DNA from: Membranipora membranacea
Taxonomy: Eukaryota; Bryozoa; Gymnolaemata; Cheilostomatida; Membraniporidae
Reading direction: 5' to 3'
Assembly: GCA_914767715.1 (NCBI GenBank)
Contig: OU612070.1
Location: forward strand, 1,569,501-1,633,500
DNA: 64,000 bases
Under the pieces are notes generated by a model. It made no database searches. It saw only the letters and a program-made list of their open reading frames with translations, and was not told the DNA's origin. Positions 45,119 to 58,658 of the stretch are shown here, piece after piece. Each line of letters starts with the position of its first letter. Position 1 is the stretch's first letter. Both the position numbers and the translations under genes were made by a program.

Positions 45119-46599
45119 CTAAAGAAATGATATAGTGCATCAGTACTTGCGGTAGTTACATACAAACGATCCTTCAAAGCTGTTATGCTTTACCGAGAGT
45201 ATATGAATAACTTACTGATATTATTACTTCTTTGATTACAAAAAGGACTGCATACAGTGCAACATACAACCTGCTTTGCGATCAGTTGGCTCAAATGAGG
45301 AACAAATATATATGTATGTATGATATGTATGTACAACGTTCTATCAGGTGCAAATCCTGGTCACTATGAATAATATTGTTACGATGTGTTCGAATTCGAA
45401 TTTGTGATGAGAAATTAAACTCTCAGGCTAACTGTAAGGTGAGACACCTCCCTGCCTAAAACGCTCTCTCACTCTTGCTGGCTTAAACTTAAGATTCTAG
45501 CAAGTCAACCTTGAGGGAAAGCATATGAATGGGTAAAAGTTACCTGGAGCTGGGATAGAGACAAAATTGAGACCATTGAGACATCATTGAAGGTTGAATA
45601 ACTTGTTGTTGTGAACTTGTGACTTGAGTTAGTTGAATATTTCAATATGCACCAAATTCTTCGGCTGCTCGGACGTTGCACCGAGCCCTGACAGTGCCCC
45701 CGCGGTCCCCACAGTGGGTTTGCGATACACTACCAGATATGGACACTTGCCATCTTGTCATATATGATATGTATGGTATGGGAAAGAGTGAGCACAAGGA
45801 CTTTCAATTTCAATACAGCTGCAAGTTGTATAGATGTGCGTCACACTAGAGGGGTAAAGCTTGGCTAGAGTTGAGTTGAGCTAGTTTATGGTTGACTATA
45901 TGTTGGCTAGCAATTACTGTCACTCTTCCAAGCATTTGCAAAAATATGTGTTCGACTCCTGTTGTGAAAAACTTACTCTTTGACGGTATATGTACTAGTG
46001 CTGTCACGATTCGATTTATATGGTGAATACCTAATCGTTCAGACCTCATAATCGGTGACAGCACAGCCATCAATTCATGTGCCACGGCTGGCCCGGTTAC
46101 TACGGTCCGATATACGGTTTTTACAGTTCCTCTTTTCATTCACACAATACCTTATCACACTTCTATTCACTCGCTAACTAATCTCAAAGTTTATAAACAC
46201 TCATAGTCATTGCTAATCTTGCTAAAACTTGTTTGTGTTTCCGGGATGATATTGTCAGTTTGTATCTATGGGAAGCGTATTAGAATAGAATCTTTGCCAA
46301 TTCTGATGGCGCTGCGTCATTGGCTTCAGCATCAGGAAGAGACAAGACCTTAATAATGTAACTCTGCGGTTAGAGTTGAAAAATATATTAGTTATCCATC
46401 ATGCCCTCTAAATAATCAGACATGTGGAATTCTTTTGACATATTGGAAAGATTGGATGCTAAAACTGATATGCATGGCGCTTTTCTTCTTGGCCACATCA
46501 TTAAAACCATATATTGATACCTAAAATTGAAAATACCAAAGAGGAGAAATAGAAAATCGAAATCGGGACAAGGGTTGAAAAAAAAGGTGGGTTAAAATC
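45119..46599. other. Non-coding stretch upstream of the first recognised decarboxylase exon
   Basis: The N-terminal decarboxylase exons should be here or further right, but I could not find their motifs (the HW/SPHFHAYF-like or SPACTELE-like blocks) on the minus strand. Confidence 0.4.
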
Positions 46600-46816
46600 G
46601 CAAGTGTTGTCTCCGTCCGAGGACTGAGAAATATCAGTGCCTTAAGGGTGCGGCCGCTGTTTTCGGCGCCAAGTTGCTCTCAGTTTGCAGGCAGGTCGGA
46701 GCACACCTGGGGCGTAATATGCGCCCAGTAGGCAGTAGACCACAGCAGGTTTTGAACCCAGGACCTCCAACGCGTTAGAGGGCAGGCGCTCTAACCAACT
46801 GAGCTACCTCCTCCTC
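46600..46816 (-). mobile_element. tRNA-derived SINE, family 1, member 1
   Basis: On the minus strand the head reads GGAGGTAGCTCAGTTGGTTA followed by GAGCGC (A box) and CTGGGTTCAAAACC (B box). The body contains GTGCTCCGACCTGCCTGCAA, then ACTGAGAGCAACTTGGCGCC. Head and body both match the copy at 51101, so this is a SINE family, not a tRNA gene. Confidence 0.83.
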
Positions 46817-47525
46817 CAGCTACCTCCTACTTGGTTGAAATCGAAGGTGTGAAATCGAAAAATCGAAATCGGGAAAATCGATGCCAATATCAGCACAGCA
46901 CAGCACTAATATTTACTATGATTGAGACCTCAGTGAAGGTCAATATTACGGTTGTTATTATCGTGGCGGCATCACATATCTTTTCTACTAAATAAGCAGA
47001 TGCCTTATTCAAAACTTAAGATCAATTTTTGTAGATCTTAAGAAATAAATGCTTCGTATTTTGGCTCATAGAAAGCTAAATGTGGGTCCATGGGTAAAGT
47101 AATGAAATCGCGTAACTGTTAGCTAGCCCTATATATCATGTATGTATGTATGTAAGCATTTTAATCTACCGATCAGTATACAAAAAATTATATTAGTGAG
47201 ACCATGTATTACAACAACAGCAAAAGAAAAATAGTGTGGTCAGCTGAAGAAATTATAAAAAGTAGTTACATGTACTTGTAAAAAACATTTTTAGTTTTGA
47301 GAGCGGTTCGCTGCTGCTTTATGTGCGTATCAGCGAGCCGAGAGCTGTGGCGGTTGGTAGATTGTTTATCTGGTATATACTTAACCAGTCGACGAGCAGG
47401 GTTGTTGGCCACTTTCTGTACATATGTGCTGCATATACAGTGAAGGTAGTCCACTAGTCTTGGTTGACCGCTGAGTCTTAGACGCTCGGTGTATGACTGG
47501 ATGTATTCACTTCTCCAGGGTAATC

Positions 47526-47647
47526 TAGAACAAGTTTGGTCCATTTACCAGCATTAGAAGCTGCTCCCCCTCAACTGGTTATGTTGCGGCCTGACCAGTG
47601 GAAGGAGAGGAACTTGTATGCAGGTAAATTTGATCAAACTTGTTCTA
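47526..47647. mobile_element. 122 bp hairpin MITE, member 2
   Basis: Has the same ends as 14569-14688 (TAGAACAAGTTTGGTCCATT and complement), with a perfect 8 bp target duplication, GGGTAATC, at 47518-47525 and 47648-47655. The length of the duplication suggests a hAT-type source. Confidence 0.9.
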
Positions 47648-47655
47648 GGGTAATC

Positions 47656-50034
47656 ATGTCTTTATTGCAGGTAAATGTAATGTAATCATTGATCCACTTT
47701 GTGGACTAGCCATAAATCCCTTGTGTGTTGTACCTACAATGTCCGCAGAAGAGGTCAACAGAAAACAACCAGAATCACCATGAATCACAACGCCAAACTA
47801 AAACAATGACAAGCCGAATATCTATATCAATATGTTTAAGGCCCCCTACAGCATGAGCATACTGACTCTCGTGATCTGACTGGGCATGTAGATCACTGAT
47901 AAACTAGGGTATCATTACCACAAAGCAGGTGTCGCAAGGCTAAGTATGCATCATGCGTGACTTGAATTTGCGCATGTGCAAGAACAATGAGTTTAGTTTG
48001 GGTTCTGATTGAAACTTTGGAAAGGGGAAATGGGATATCCCCTGCATAAACTGTCAATCAAAATCAGCTAATAACGACAAGAGAGGATAACTATTGATAA
48101 CAAATCCGCACGCTTTGGGGAGTATGTCACCAGAGCAGGTAGCCAATCAGATGGCTTCGGAATTCCGAGGCTCAATTTTGCAGAGATCAGCTCATGCCCA
48201 GAGCTGAGCATGCGCAGAATGCAGCATGAGCTATATTTTGCCATATAATTGTTATTACCTGCGAATACTGGCCTATAGTACAGGGCTAGATTAAGCATTG
48301 AATCATCTGTAAATCAGTATTATTAAATCATCTCAATTCATCAATTCGCAATTCTCAATGAAATTCTTGATGAAAAAGAGTTAGGAAAAGAGTCCAAATG
48401 CTGCATGAAGCAATACTACTTAGCACTTTACACATGCGATCATTGTGCATGTGTTATAGATAGTCTTTGTAGGGGTAACTGCAGTTTTCAGGGACCATAT
48501 ACCTGTTTTTTCCATACAGCTTAGTTATGGATTATGTATTGACAAACAATAATCATTAGCCCTTTATTAAAAACAAATTAGTATGACTAGGTCAATGCCA
48601 CACAAGAGAAGACCTGCATGGTTTTACTCTTTTTTACGAGCAAAGAAATTTGATAATAATATTTTTAGATGGCATCACATTATCATTCAAAAGATTATAA
48701 GTTTCAATTTTGAGACTTTACTTGAAGCTTTATCTTTGCGTAGTTTTTGGCGCAAATTGGATAACCGAGGGACCATCAATTTGGGTCAATAGTTTGCGGG
48801 GCTCAAACTTATGTTTTGTTTTGTAACATGGTCAAATGGAAATAAAAGACCGAATATGAACGACATAAAGAACAAATTGCCATAACTCACATGAATAATC
48901 GTCCTGAAGACACCTATTCTTCTCAGTTGAAATCCAAGCACTGATTAGATGTAGAGACTGAAACTAGATATAGTTCTGACAGTTCCCGCTTTGTACCAAG
49001 ATAAGACAACTTGAAGTCAGCCAACAGAAAGATACAGGGGCTGCTTGTTCTCAAACAGTCTCTGATATACATGTATACAAATCGCATATAGTCCCGACCA
49101 TAAGCCACGCAGCTCCAGTCTGGTACCCACTCACAACTGATCAGCAGCAATCCGAACTGGAGAAATGTCAAAAGCCTTACTCCGAATACTATACCATGAC
49201 ATGAAAGATAACATTGACAAACTAGAAGCTGCACAGATTCCAAACTTGTAAACCACACTTGATGATCAGTGCTCAACTTCTATGTCTAACTTGAGACCAA
49301 ACATCAATCACCCATGCAGAGAACGGATGACAACCAAACCAACTGGCAGACCAGAACATGCAGTCAGCAGAGCACAGTCTGACTTTTATTATGCAAAGAC
49401 CAGAACTGTAAAACAGAGTACATTTCTTTAAGCCAACCCAAAATATAGTGATTAAGCCAGTATTAGCACATTTTTGTATTTTTCTAATCTGCCAAGGGAA
49501 GACTATTTGTATTTTAATAATTGTTTTTTTCAGAATACAATATTATGATGTACTTTTAATTATTGCAAGCATTTCGAATGAAAAGCTACCAATAAAAAAA
49601 AAACGAAACTTTGTCAGTAACAGAGCAATATTCCGATTCATTTTAATACAATTCCAATTCAATTAACTCAAGTTACTTCATTTTGATAGTGTATGTTATT
49701 TTAATATCAAGCTCAATTTCATCTATACTTAATTCAATATCTTGATACTCTTGATGTGAAAATTAAACTAAACCAGATATTGTAAAATGCCATCTTGGCG
49801 AATTCTTATTTTGAGTGAATAAAATAAAATACGAATTGTAAAACAATTATAGAAAAACTTTCATGGTACGCTAAAACTGACCTGAATTTTGCCTGCCAAA
49901 GAAGGTACTCCAAAAGGTATACAACCTTTTACTGCAACGGTCGCTACCAGACCACCCAATCAGACTATCCCAACAAATCAAGGAAGAAATCAAGAAAGGA
50001 TTAAATTACAGAAATAGTGATTTTGGTAGTGGGA
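47656..50034. other. Non-coding stretch
   Basis: No gene, RNA or clear repeat was recognised. Open frames on either strand lack protein-like features. Confidence 0.5.
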
Positions 50035-50470
50035 AGGGTTTAGACATGTTAAATGGAGTAGTTTTTTTTCGGCAAACATCCCAGCGGTACAAGTTACAAT
50101 TAGGATAGGATGTGATCTTACTGGTGCTGCTTTAGCCATATAAAATGAGAGCGCTTCAATAATGTGGTTTTGGCTGCAGTATACAATTATGATATTAATA
50201 GGTGATGGTCGTCTAGAACTCAATTACAAAGAACTATATAAAGTTATATATTAAAGCTCTTCAAGGGTGTGGCCTTACTGGCCTTGGCTGTTGTCTGGAA
50301 TGGTCTGATATGTCTTGACATAGCATAACATGAGCTTCATAGAGACTAGGTCAACTGCTCGACCGTTGATGTACTGCCATAGTGTCTAATAAAATGAGAG
50401 CGCCTCACGAGAATGTGGTTCTGGGTGCAGTATGCAAGCATGATATTTCTAGGTTTTACTGGTGCTGGGT
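50035..50470 (+). repeat. Dispersed repeat, members 2 and 3
   Basis: Two partial units (about 50035-50200 and 50385-50470) share AAAATGAGAGCGC, GAATGTGGTT and TGCAGTAT blocks with each other and with 42255-42480. Confidence 0.6.
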
Positions 50471-51100
50471 GATATTTATAAGGGTCAGGTACCCTTTTTT
50501 ATTTTTCTCTGTTATTTATCATTTTACCAGTAAGTTTTTACTCATACTGCTCTCTTACCTTGACCACATGACTGGATTTTATATTGTTCTCAATATTGTA
50601 TCAATTTTGAGTGTTACATCTTACCCACTGGCTGGACTTTCTGAGATGACAGTCTTTTTACCCATTAGATGATCAGTCTAAATTACATCAGACCAAAATC
50701 CATAATGGGAGCAGAGTGCAGATTTTAAATGAGGTGCAACAACAACATCATATACCAGTTAATATCTCTGCTCGAAAGCCAACTCACTAAACCCTTTGGT
50801 CTTCGAACCAAAAATGTCAAAATCCTCAGACGAGGACCTTGGAAGCCTGATGATAGTTACCTGATGAATTCCCACATGGTATGTTGCAGGTGTAGTAGCT
50901 CAAAGTACAAGTGAAGTAACAAGGCTTAGGAAATCCCAGGTTAGAGCAGTATATAACCTCATATTTTTACAGAAAGTTAAAACACTAAATTACCTACAAA
51001 AGCTACCCTTCCTAATGTATACATTTACAACATTAGGTGACAAATTTATTGATTATAAGATTATAAGAATCACTATCTTTTTTTGCGTTCTCAAGGAATA

Positions 51101-51345
51101 GGAGGTGGCTCAGTTGGTTAGAGCGCCGTCCTTTAGCATGAACAGATTGAAGGTCGTGGGTTTGAGTCTCACTGCATTCCATCGACTACATGGGTTTGGT
51201 TGGCCCCCAGGTTTGCTCCAACCTGCCTGCAAACCGAGAGCAATTTGGTGCAGATATTGCGGACCCGCGATCAAGGCACAACAATTTCGCCGCCCATGCC
51301 TCGGGAGGCTTTGTGGTGAGCGATAAGACATCCGAACTTATCGCT
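51101..51345 (+). mobile_element. tRNA-derived SINE, family 1, member 2
   Basis: The head GGAGGTGGCTCAGTTGGTTA plus GAGCGC and a B box (GTGGGTTTGAGTC) are followed by the same body as at 46600-46816: TTTGCTCCAACCTGCCTGCA, then ACCGAGAGCAATTTGGTGC. The 3' side runs into a short tandem repeat. Confidence 0.85.
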
Positions 51346-51475
51346 GATATTAGGGATGATAGGATATAAGTGATGATAAGTGATGATTAGTGATGATAAG
51401 TGATGATAAATGATGATAAATGATGATAAGTGATGATAAGTGATGATAAGTGATAGGGAAGAAGTGATACCGAAC
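51346..51475 (+). repeat. TGATGATAAG tandem repeat at the SINE 3' end
   Basis: About ten units of TGATGATAAG, some with A or T changes. Placed directly at the SINE 3' end, it is probably the expanded tail. Confidence 0.9.
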
Positions 51476-51499
51476 TTAAGTGATGATAGGGACCTTTAT

Positions 51500-53505
51500 A
51501 CAAACAAGCAGAAGCAGTATATGCATGGAACAATCAAGCCATAACCAAAGTATCTGAATATAAGACTAAAGATGGCTTCGCGGTTTGGCTACTGTACAAA
51601 CAGCCTCACTAAACACCAATAATATTCGGTAACATTTACCATCCTCCTGGAAAGTCAAATGATGTGAAAGATAATATTACCAATCAAATTGTATCAATTA
51701 TTTTGAAACATCTACAAACACACCGGTCATCTAGTCTGCTTTTGTGTGGAGATTTCAACGGCCTTGACACATCGCCGATCACCACCCTTCTCCCGCTCAA
51801 ACAAATAGTCAATTACTCAAGACGAAATGATGCAATGCTGGATCTTGTTTTTACAGACGTTGATGAGTATGCTGATACTAAATACAAAAAGCTACCACCC
51901 ATCCTAAACAACCAAGCAAAAATGACTAAACGTGTGACTAATTGACAAACAGGAAATAACACCTGCGACAAAGATTTACATCACGATCAGGAGTTATCTA
52001 CTCTTGACTAGTCTAAGGTGTTTGAATGTAATTCTGCAAATGAGAAAATTAAGACCAGACAATAAACTGTGTGTTTGATTAACATTGTCCAATAAGGAAG
52101 TGAAATAAGCCCCTACTGACCTCTCTGCTAATGAAAAAACTAAGACGTACCAAATTCCGTGTCCACACCAACAGAAATCCAGCATGGCAAGCTCTCTCTG
52201 TACTCCTATCACAACAGATGAGAAAACAACTAGAAAGGAAAACAGAGGCTTAGGTCAAAAACACAGTTCATGGAAGTAAAACATGGTGGAACAACATTCA
52301 GGAACGGCAATCACCGCAGAACTCCCTTCTTATTTGTATGAATGGTAATTGTCTGACAATTTCCGACAATGTTGAAAATCTCAACAACTACTATTAGAGC
52401 AAAGCAAGTAGCGGCGACACTGTCGACATCAACTTTCCTGACATCCCAGCTGTCACAGGAAACACAATCATAAGGGTTACTGAGCTCAAAATATACTCTC
52501 ATTCATGCAATATCAACACTCAAAGCACTCAAATATCAACATCTTGAATAATAAATCACATTTACTCGCAGAGCCATTAGCCCATATAGTGAACTTGATT
52601 CTCTCGGTTGGAGTTTTTCCAAACTTGTATAAGAAAGCAGAGATAACAACTCTGAAGAAAGAAAAATCTGCTGCGGTATTTAAAGATCTAAGACGGTCTC
52701 GCTTCTCTTCCACCTTTGGAAAATAGCCGCAAGATTTATTGTCAATCACATCGGAAATGACCCGACTAACCTCGGTCATCAGTGCGCTTACACCTAATCA
52801 CTCGGCACCACAGATGCTTTGGTGAAGTTCTCCTCAGATATAGCCACCAATCTTGACAATATTAACACAATAGCTGTCCACGCATTACTGCTTGATTTTA
52901 GCAAAGCCTGAAAGCATGAAACCAGATCATGCACTCAGTAAATTACTTTCGCTGTACATTTAGACACCATCACTGTAAACAGTAGTCTTCAGTTTAGTAG
53001 CTATAACTAGAACTATTTTAATGTACATGGCATAGACATCGATACATAGATGCCTAACCAGTATTTGCGGTTCTCATTATTACTGGTTAACCACAATCAG
53101 TGGTAGGGATAGCCTGATATCTTGATGAATTTCAATGTCCAGAAAAAATTCCTGTTACACCCGAATAGTAGTAAGGATAGTGGACTAGTTTTTCAGCTAG
53201 TCCATCTAATTTCATTCTTGAAAAAAACCCTACCACTGATTTCTTATATACAGGCGATTGGCGAAAAGTGGGACAACTCCCAAGAGCGGTCTAGGTTTCT
53301 ATTGGCTCTATTTCTATAGTAAATGGCCATGAATTGTCACCTTTACTGCTCATTCAGAATAAATCAGTCCCGCATCTTGCTCTTAAACTACTACAAAGTT
53401 CGCCGCCAGACATGTGAGGTTGTGTATAAATGTTATTCTGGCTCTGCCCCATGGGGTAAAGAAAAAATTAATAAGGTGGGGCAAAAACATTCAGTCATTA
53501 CTTGA
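51500..53505 (+). pseudogene. Decayed LINE (jockey/CR1-like): endonuclease and reverse-transcriptase remnants
   Basis: The frame at 51590-51905 shows the end of an apurinic-type endonuclease domain: FGNIYHPPGKSND, LLLCGDFNGLDTSPI and LDLVFTDVDEY. Further on, 52140-52260 (NRNPAWQAL) and 52555-52760 (LAEPLAHIVNLILSVGVFPN, YKKAEITTLKKEK) correspond to the linker and the start of the reverse transcriptase. Many stops and frameshifts break it. The order of domains is preserved. Confidence 0.8.
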
Positions 53506-53703
53506 TGTATATTGGAAGAGAATCATATCATATAATAATATATAAACACACAAAAAAAACAAGAATTACTTTCCCTCGTGGGTTGTCGGATTAGATATCA
53601 CAGAATAATAAGGAAAAAAAGTAACGATGAGTAATTGATTGAGGAAATAAAATTGATTGATACTGCGACTGAGTGTACTCTCACTTGCTGATCTTCACAC
53701 CTT

Positions 53704-56700
53704 CTATTGACAGCACGGAACAAGTTGTTCAGTGAAAGATGCAGGTCCTGATATCTCCATATCATCCATTGTGAGGAGATTTCCTTTACTGTAACAGTTA
53801 TACTTTCCTACCTCCTCTTCTGTTAACTCATAGTACCACATGTTTATAAGAGCAACTCTACCCCTCCATGTCTGACTGGTTTCAAATCCGCCTACTGAAG
53901 TAAATAAATCTTATATAATATAATTCAGCAAGATATTATAGAATAGTATAGGTAATTCAAAATTTAAATTAACATTAATAATCATAACATGATTAAATAA
54001 TGACCTTGAGATATAATTACTATTTTTTATTTTCACATTTGCTGAGAGGAACAGCTGCTGGTTGGCCCTTCCAACAAGCAGCAGGGTGAATAAATCGCAA
54101 GTCGCCAACTTGTGTATGTCCATAATAATGTAAACAAGTATAAACAACCTCTTAGAAAAACGGCATTCGACAAAGATTGTTTTTGGGGGATCTTTCCTGC
54201 ACAGGTCAAATCGGTGATTTCGTTATTTTTTATCTGTAAAAACAGCAACAAATGTACATAAAAATTTTAACTCACGAGGTTTGTCTTGGTCCTGTAGTAC
54301 GACCAGTCTTGCGCCTTCATCTATTGCCTGCTCAGATGTGTCAACGACATCTATCCATAATTCCATTACTGATGAATCATATACCTTACCGGTGTACCAC
54401 TATAAAATCAAAAGATTGTGCAATGAAATCTAAAACTGATTTTATTGTGAGTCAAGAGTCTAAACTTTATCACTTATTTATTTGAATTAAGTAAATATTA
54501 AGGCCTTGTTGTCAGTCCAGCAGGGTGTCTGCCAGTCAGAATAGATAAGATTTAAGTTATTTCAACCCTGACATAGAGCATTAAAATGCTGTTGTTAATT
54601 GGAGCGATTTGAAATTCAGTGGCCAGTAACTTGTTTGTTGTGACACATAAAAAATATCTATTCAAAAAGGGTTGACCAGCATCAGAAAGCATACTAGATG
54701 AAAAAATGACTAGTATTTTGATTTTCGGCATACAGGAATTATAGAGGTCAATCGCTTGACTCTATCTATGTACAATCATACCCGCATGTTCCCACTTTTC
54801 TTCCAAGTGAAGCAATGCTTTTTCCATCCGAGTAGCCTTTTATTGTATTCTTCTGTAGTCTTGTTTAAATTATCGTAAATACCGTGACCATTTCTCAGCA
54901 GAGTTATGTCCCCCTTTGCCTCAAATCCAATCGCAAATTCATTAGCTTTATAAATAATTTTACTTGGAATACCTACAAAGCATAATAAAAAAAATAATTA
55001 CATCGTATTCAACAAAATAGATCATGGCAGTTGAGCAACATCAAAAATTGAATATTTCTGTCTCACTCCTCATACAATGAAATCGCGAGTTAGGACAGTA
55101 TAAACCAGCTACACATGTCACACTAGGTACGGCAGTTTATCCTTTCTTCTCATGTGTGAATGGAATGATGTTGGTTGCAGAAGACACCTTTTGATTAGTG
55201 CCTGTTTCAGTTTCTGGCAGCTTGCTGCACACTCACGATTAGGAGGTCCACCATGGCCTCACCTCTAGGATGCACTCTAGCTTGCTAGGATGTATCACAC
55301 TCTCAGTATGAGGAATCCGAGCAACTTGCGTCCCTCTTTAGGGGCAGCCCAACCTCTGTTTTGTCATTAACAGGGGGACGTAGAACATTTGTGTCTCGCA
55401 AAGGAAGAAGATTATATTACTCCCGGGGTCAACGTCTTCCCAGTTTTAACTGCCAGGCTGATGATCCAATCCTGAAACCATTCATCATCATCCACTTCTG
55501 TATATAACCACATACATATAGATAACTCATCTAGGGCCGGCAGCTTCTTAGCAGCGTATAAGAATGTATCATTCCTGACCTCCTGGGTGTAAACTGCTAC
55601 TTGTTTGTGGTGAGTGCATGGGGTAGCTTCTAAAAGTTAACTATTTTATTATACCACATGTATACAACATATCAAAACAAAAGTTTATAATAAATTATTA
55701 TCAAAATACATGTATTTTATAATATACAGCACAATGATTTAGCAGAGTGGCATAACATTATTGAATTGTGTTATATCATCAATTTGCATTCGACAGTCCA
55801 GGTTCTTTATTGATGTTTTGGATTTTGAGTTAGAAATTGTATTAGGCAGCTTGTTGTATTCAGTTTGATATCATCTTTTTTACCAACAAAAATTCATAGA
55901 AAAACGAGATCATTTTAAAATGTAATGTAATTTTCAAACTCAAACAATTGAAAGCTCAAATAAACTCCATCAGATTTGTGGTTTGAAAATCGCTACAGAT
56001 TCATTAGATTTTTAGTGAGCGACTACCGTTGATTTTTTTTTTTTAAATTCGTTCGAAACTGTTATCAAAGTCATGGCACGCGAAAATCCAATTTTGAAAT
56101 TTTTTATGTATGCTCTCATTTAATATCAGTTTGTGACGGTCGACCAGCCCCAACAGGTAGTTGATTTTGAGCTATGAGCCTCACTTTGGCTGTATATGGT
56201 GTCCTCTCTTTAATTTCTCAATGATGAATGGACATGTAAGAGATAAACCTAAGTCTCAGATTATAGTATTATTGATCTGTTTGTGATGATTACCTTATTA
56301 ATTGAAGGGTCAGTGCGCATTTGCATTGCATTTCACGCACAGATACAATACGATACTACACTGTCATTTTCATTGACAATTGTGCTACAACTTTAATTTC
56401 TTTAGTTTTCTGTTGTGTTTTCTATCGCTTCATGATAACTTTGTTCACAGATTATGTCAGACTGCAATGAAAAACATAGAAGTAAATACCAAAAAATAAA
56501 TCACATAGCTTAGTAACATATCTTACCTGATTGAAGTGCCATCATGATTGAGACGAGTCCTACTAATACTACATTGAGAAATATCAGTGTAAGTAACAGC
56601 AATCCAGTCACCAAACCTAGTCTGAATTTTTTATTTATCTTGTTTTTTACAGGAATCGTTGTGTTTTCTATCCTTGCTTTGTTCTCTGAAACAGGTTTTC

Positions 56701-56794
56701 TGATTGTTGAATTTGATTGAGAAGCCATATCAATATATTGTTTTGGCCCTTCATAGTCCTCAATGCAGTCATAATCATGCTCACGTCCCTCCAT
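53704..56794 (-). CDS. Type II membrane protein with extracellular pentraxin-like domain, five exons (copy B, full)
   Basis: Exons: 56527-56794, 55421-55629, 54782-54972, 54276-54399 and 53704-53894. Exon 1 gives a cytoplasmic tail, basic residues NKINKKFR and a membrane helix (residues 59-86). Exons 2-5 give a LamG/pentraxin-like fold: LPALDELSICMWLY, FEAKGDITLLRN, KKHCFTWKK (near the pentraxin signature HxCx[ST]W, with Lys for His), SVMELWIDVV, and GGFETSQTWRGRVALINMWY near the end. Exons 1-2 and 3-4-5 join in phase. The 2-3 join does not: the good donor (GGA/GTAATA) ends in phase 0 while exon 3 is open only in phase 1. A weaker donor (AC/GTTGAC) with a second acceptor (CCAAG) would restore it, or a small exon is missing. 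Pentraxins bind sugars or phosphocholine; the ligand here is unknown. It is probably a cell-surface recognition protein. Confidence 0.75.
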
Positions 56795-57252
56795 TACGAT
56801 CTCTGTGAGTGTTATGAATCATAAGCTCAATGCCATCTCTTTTCTATCAATTGTAACAAGGAGTGAGAGTCCTGAAGGGTAACAGTGGACATTGCCAACA
56901 TCTTCCTTATAGTTTTCCTCAATTAAACACTTTACTTGGTCGAAATAAATCATTATTGTGCTTGTGAAGGTATGTAGTTCCTTAAACTATTTGTCCATAC
57001 AGCAGTTTCATTGGCTAGTATTTTCATCACGATATGCAGTTCATTGAACTAATTTGAAATTCCACAAGAATTTTTCGTTTAATAGCCAACTGGATTTTCC
57101 TCTTTGCGTAAACTATAATGGCCTACCTCTGTGTGATATGTGGTTGAGCTTATGGTGTATCTGGCCTGTTTTCAAATGAGGCAATAGTTCAAGAGGAACT
57201 TTTCATTCCAGTTTGTCATCGCTATCACCACATATTTTTACCATGTTTGTAG

Positions 57253-57468
57253 ATTTCATAGATCATATGATTACTGGCAGGATCAACCAGATAGCGCCAC
57301 CGACCTTCTCCGCTGGGGGCGGAGGAGGTGACACGGGCTCCGCGCGTTCACAACCGCGGCCACCGAGATCGCCTTGTCACAGGATCTTGTTCGGCTGCGA
57401 TGGCTGTGAGATCTTGGAGACGACTGACCGCGAGCGCCGACGTGACGACCTTTACCAAAGGCCGCCGT
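57253..57468 (-). other. 18S rRNA 5'-end-like fragment with GC-rich flank (copy B)
   Basis: Same block as 2130-2345; the 19 bases CTGGTTGATCCTGCCAGTA are at 57272-57290 on the minus strand. The GC-rich flank differs from copy A at several positions. Confidence 0.6.
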
Positions 57469-57833
57469 GTCGTACTTGCGTACAGTGAATTGTTCTATAT
57501 TTAGCCATACATGTAATGTATTTGTACAGTGAGTAATTACAGAGACAGGAGAGGACAACTTGCTCTGCGTAATGAGATGTTTATCGTTTGACTTATTATC
57601 TAAATCAATCATTATATTCTAACTTATCTCCCTTCAGTGTAGACACATAAGGTTATGTCGATGACTGTTCCTGTTATCAATATAATGTTCATTGTTTGGA
57701 AGCTGCAGAGCTATAGAATGAAGAGTAGGTCAACAAAATTTTGCTTTTGATGACATTATATTACACCATTTAAGTGAAGCAGTTTTTATCAATACAGATA
57801 GCAGAATCACAGGTTATCACTTCACCATAAACT

Positions 57834-58192
57834 ACTGCTGCCACTCATGCAAATTGTGCTCATTGAATTCTTTATAGCTCCGAGATAACTAATTGAGGCT
57901 TTAATCTCAGAACTGTCACCTAACGGGCAAATAATTTGCAAGAAATTCAAGAAGATTCAAAATCAGGGTATGAAATTGATGCGCTAGCTGATGACCCCAT
58001 TAATTTCCTCAAGTAAGGCAGTAACTACTGCACAATATGTGGTAGATAATTAATTTCATACCCTGATTTTTACCATCAGTTTGTGCAAATTATATGCCCA
58101 TTAAAGTGACAACGCTGAGTTTGCAGCCTCATAATAGTAGTTTTGAGCTATACAGAATTCAATAAGCACACATTTGCCTGTGTGGCAGCAGT
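57834..58192. mobile_element. Palindromic MITE-like element (copy B)
   Basis: Counterpart of 3566-3924 with the same ends and only a few base changes. Confidence 0.7.
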
Positions 58193-58658
58193 GTTTTAAG
58201 TTAGCCATAACAGTCTGCCCCATATCTCTTGAAAACCCCCTGAATTTATCAGTTTTTTGAAACTCTGTGTCATATTCTGGAAAACTGGAAATGCTAGTAT
58301 AGAACTGAGAGATACCCTAATAGTATTGTAAAGATTAATGGCAATCCCCAATGTGCTGTACAAATAAAATTGGCTTCTTTTAATCCTTTGATAAAATGGC
58401 AGGTGAATAACCCTAAAGAGAGATATCAGCCTTTAAATGCTGTGCCAGTATTAAATGCATGACAATAGATTTTCTATCGTGGACCCACAGTGGAGAGCTG
58501 GAGGAGGAGTGGTCTTATGGCAGTGGATTGTCGTCGTGGGGATAATTTATATCACAATTCACACCTACAGACTCTCATGAGAAAGACTTAGTACACTACA
58601 GTCAAAGAAAAATTGTGTAAATGTAAATTGCCATGTGTACTACTTAGCTTTAGACTTC

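Noticed and set aside
46741-46816. Possible functional tRNA gene on the minus strand
   Set aside because: Head and downstream body both recur at 51101, which shows a SINE.
47266-49276. Minus-strand frames as missing N-terminal decarboxylase exons
   Set aside because: None contains the expected motifs, and their composition is not like the family.
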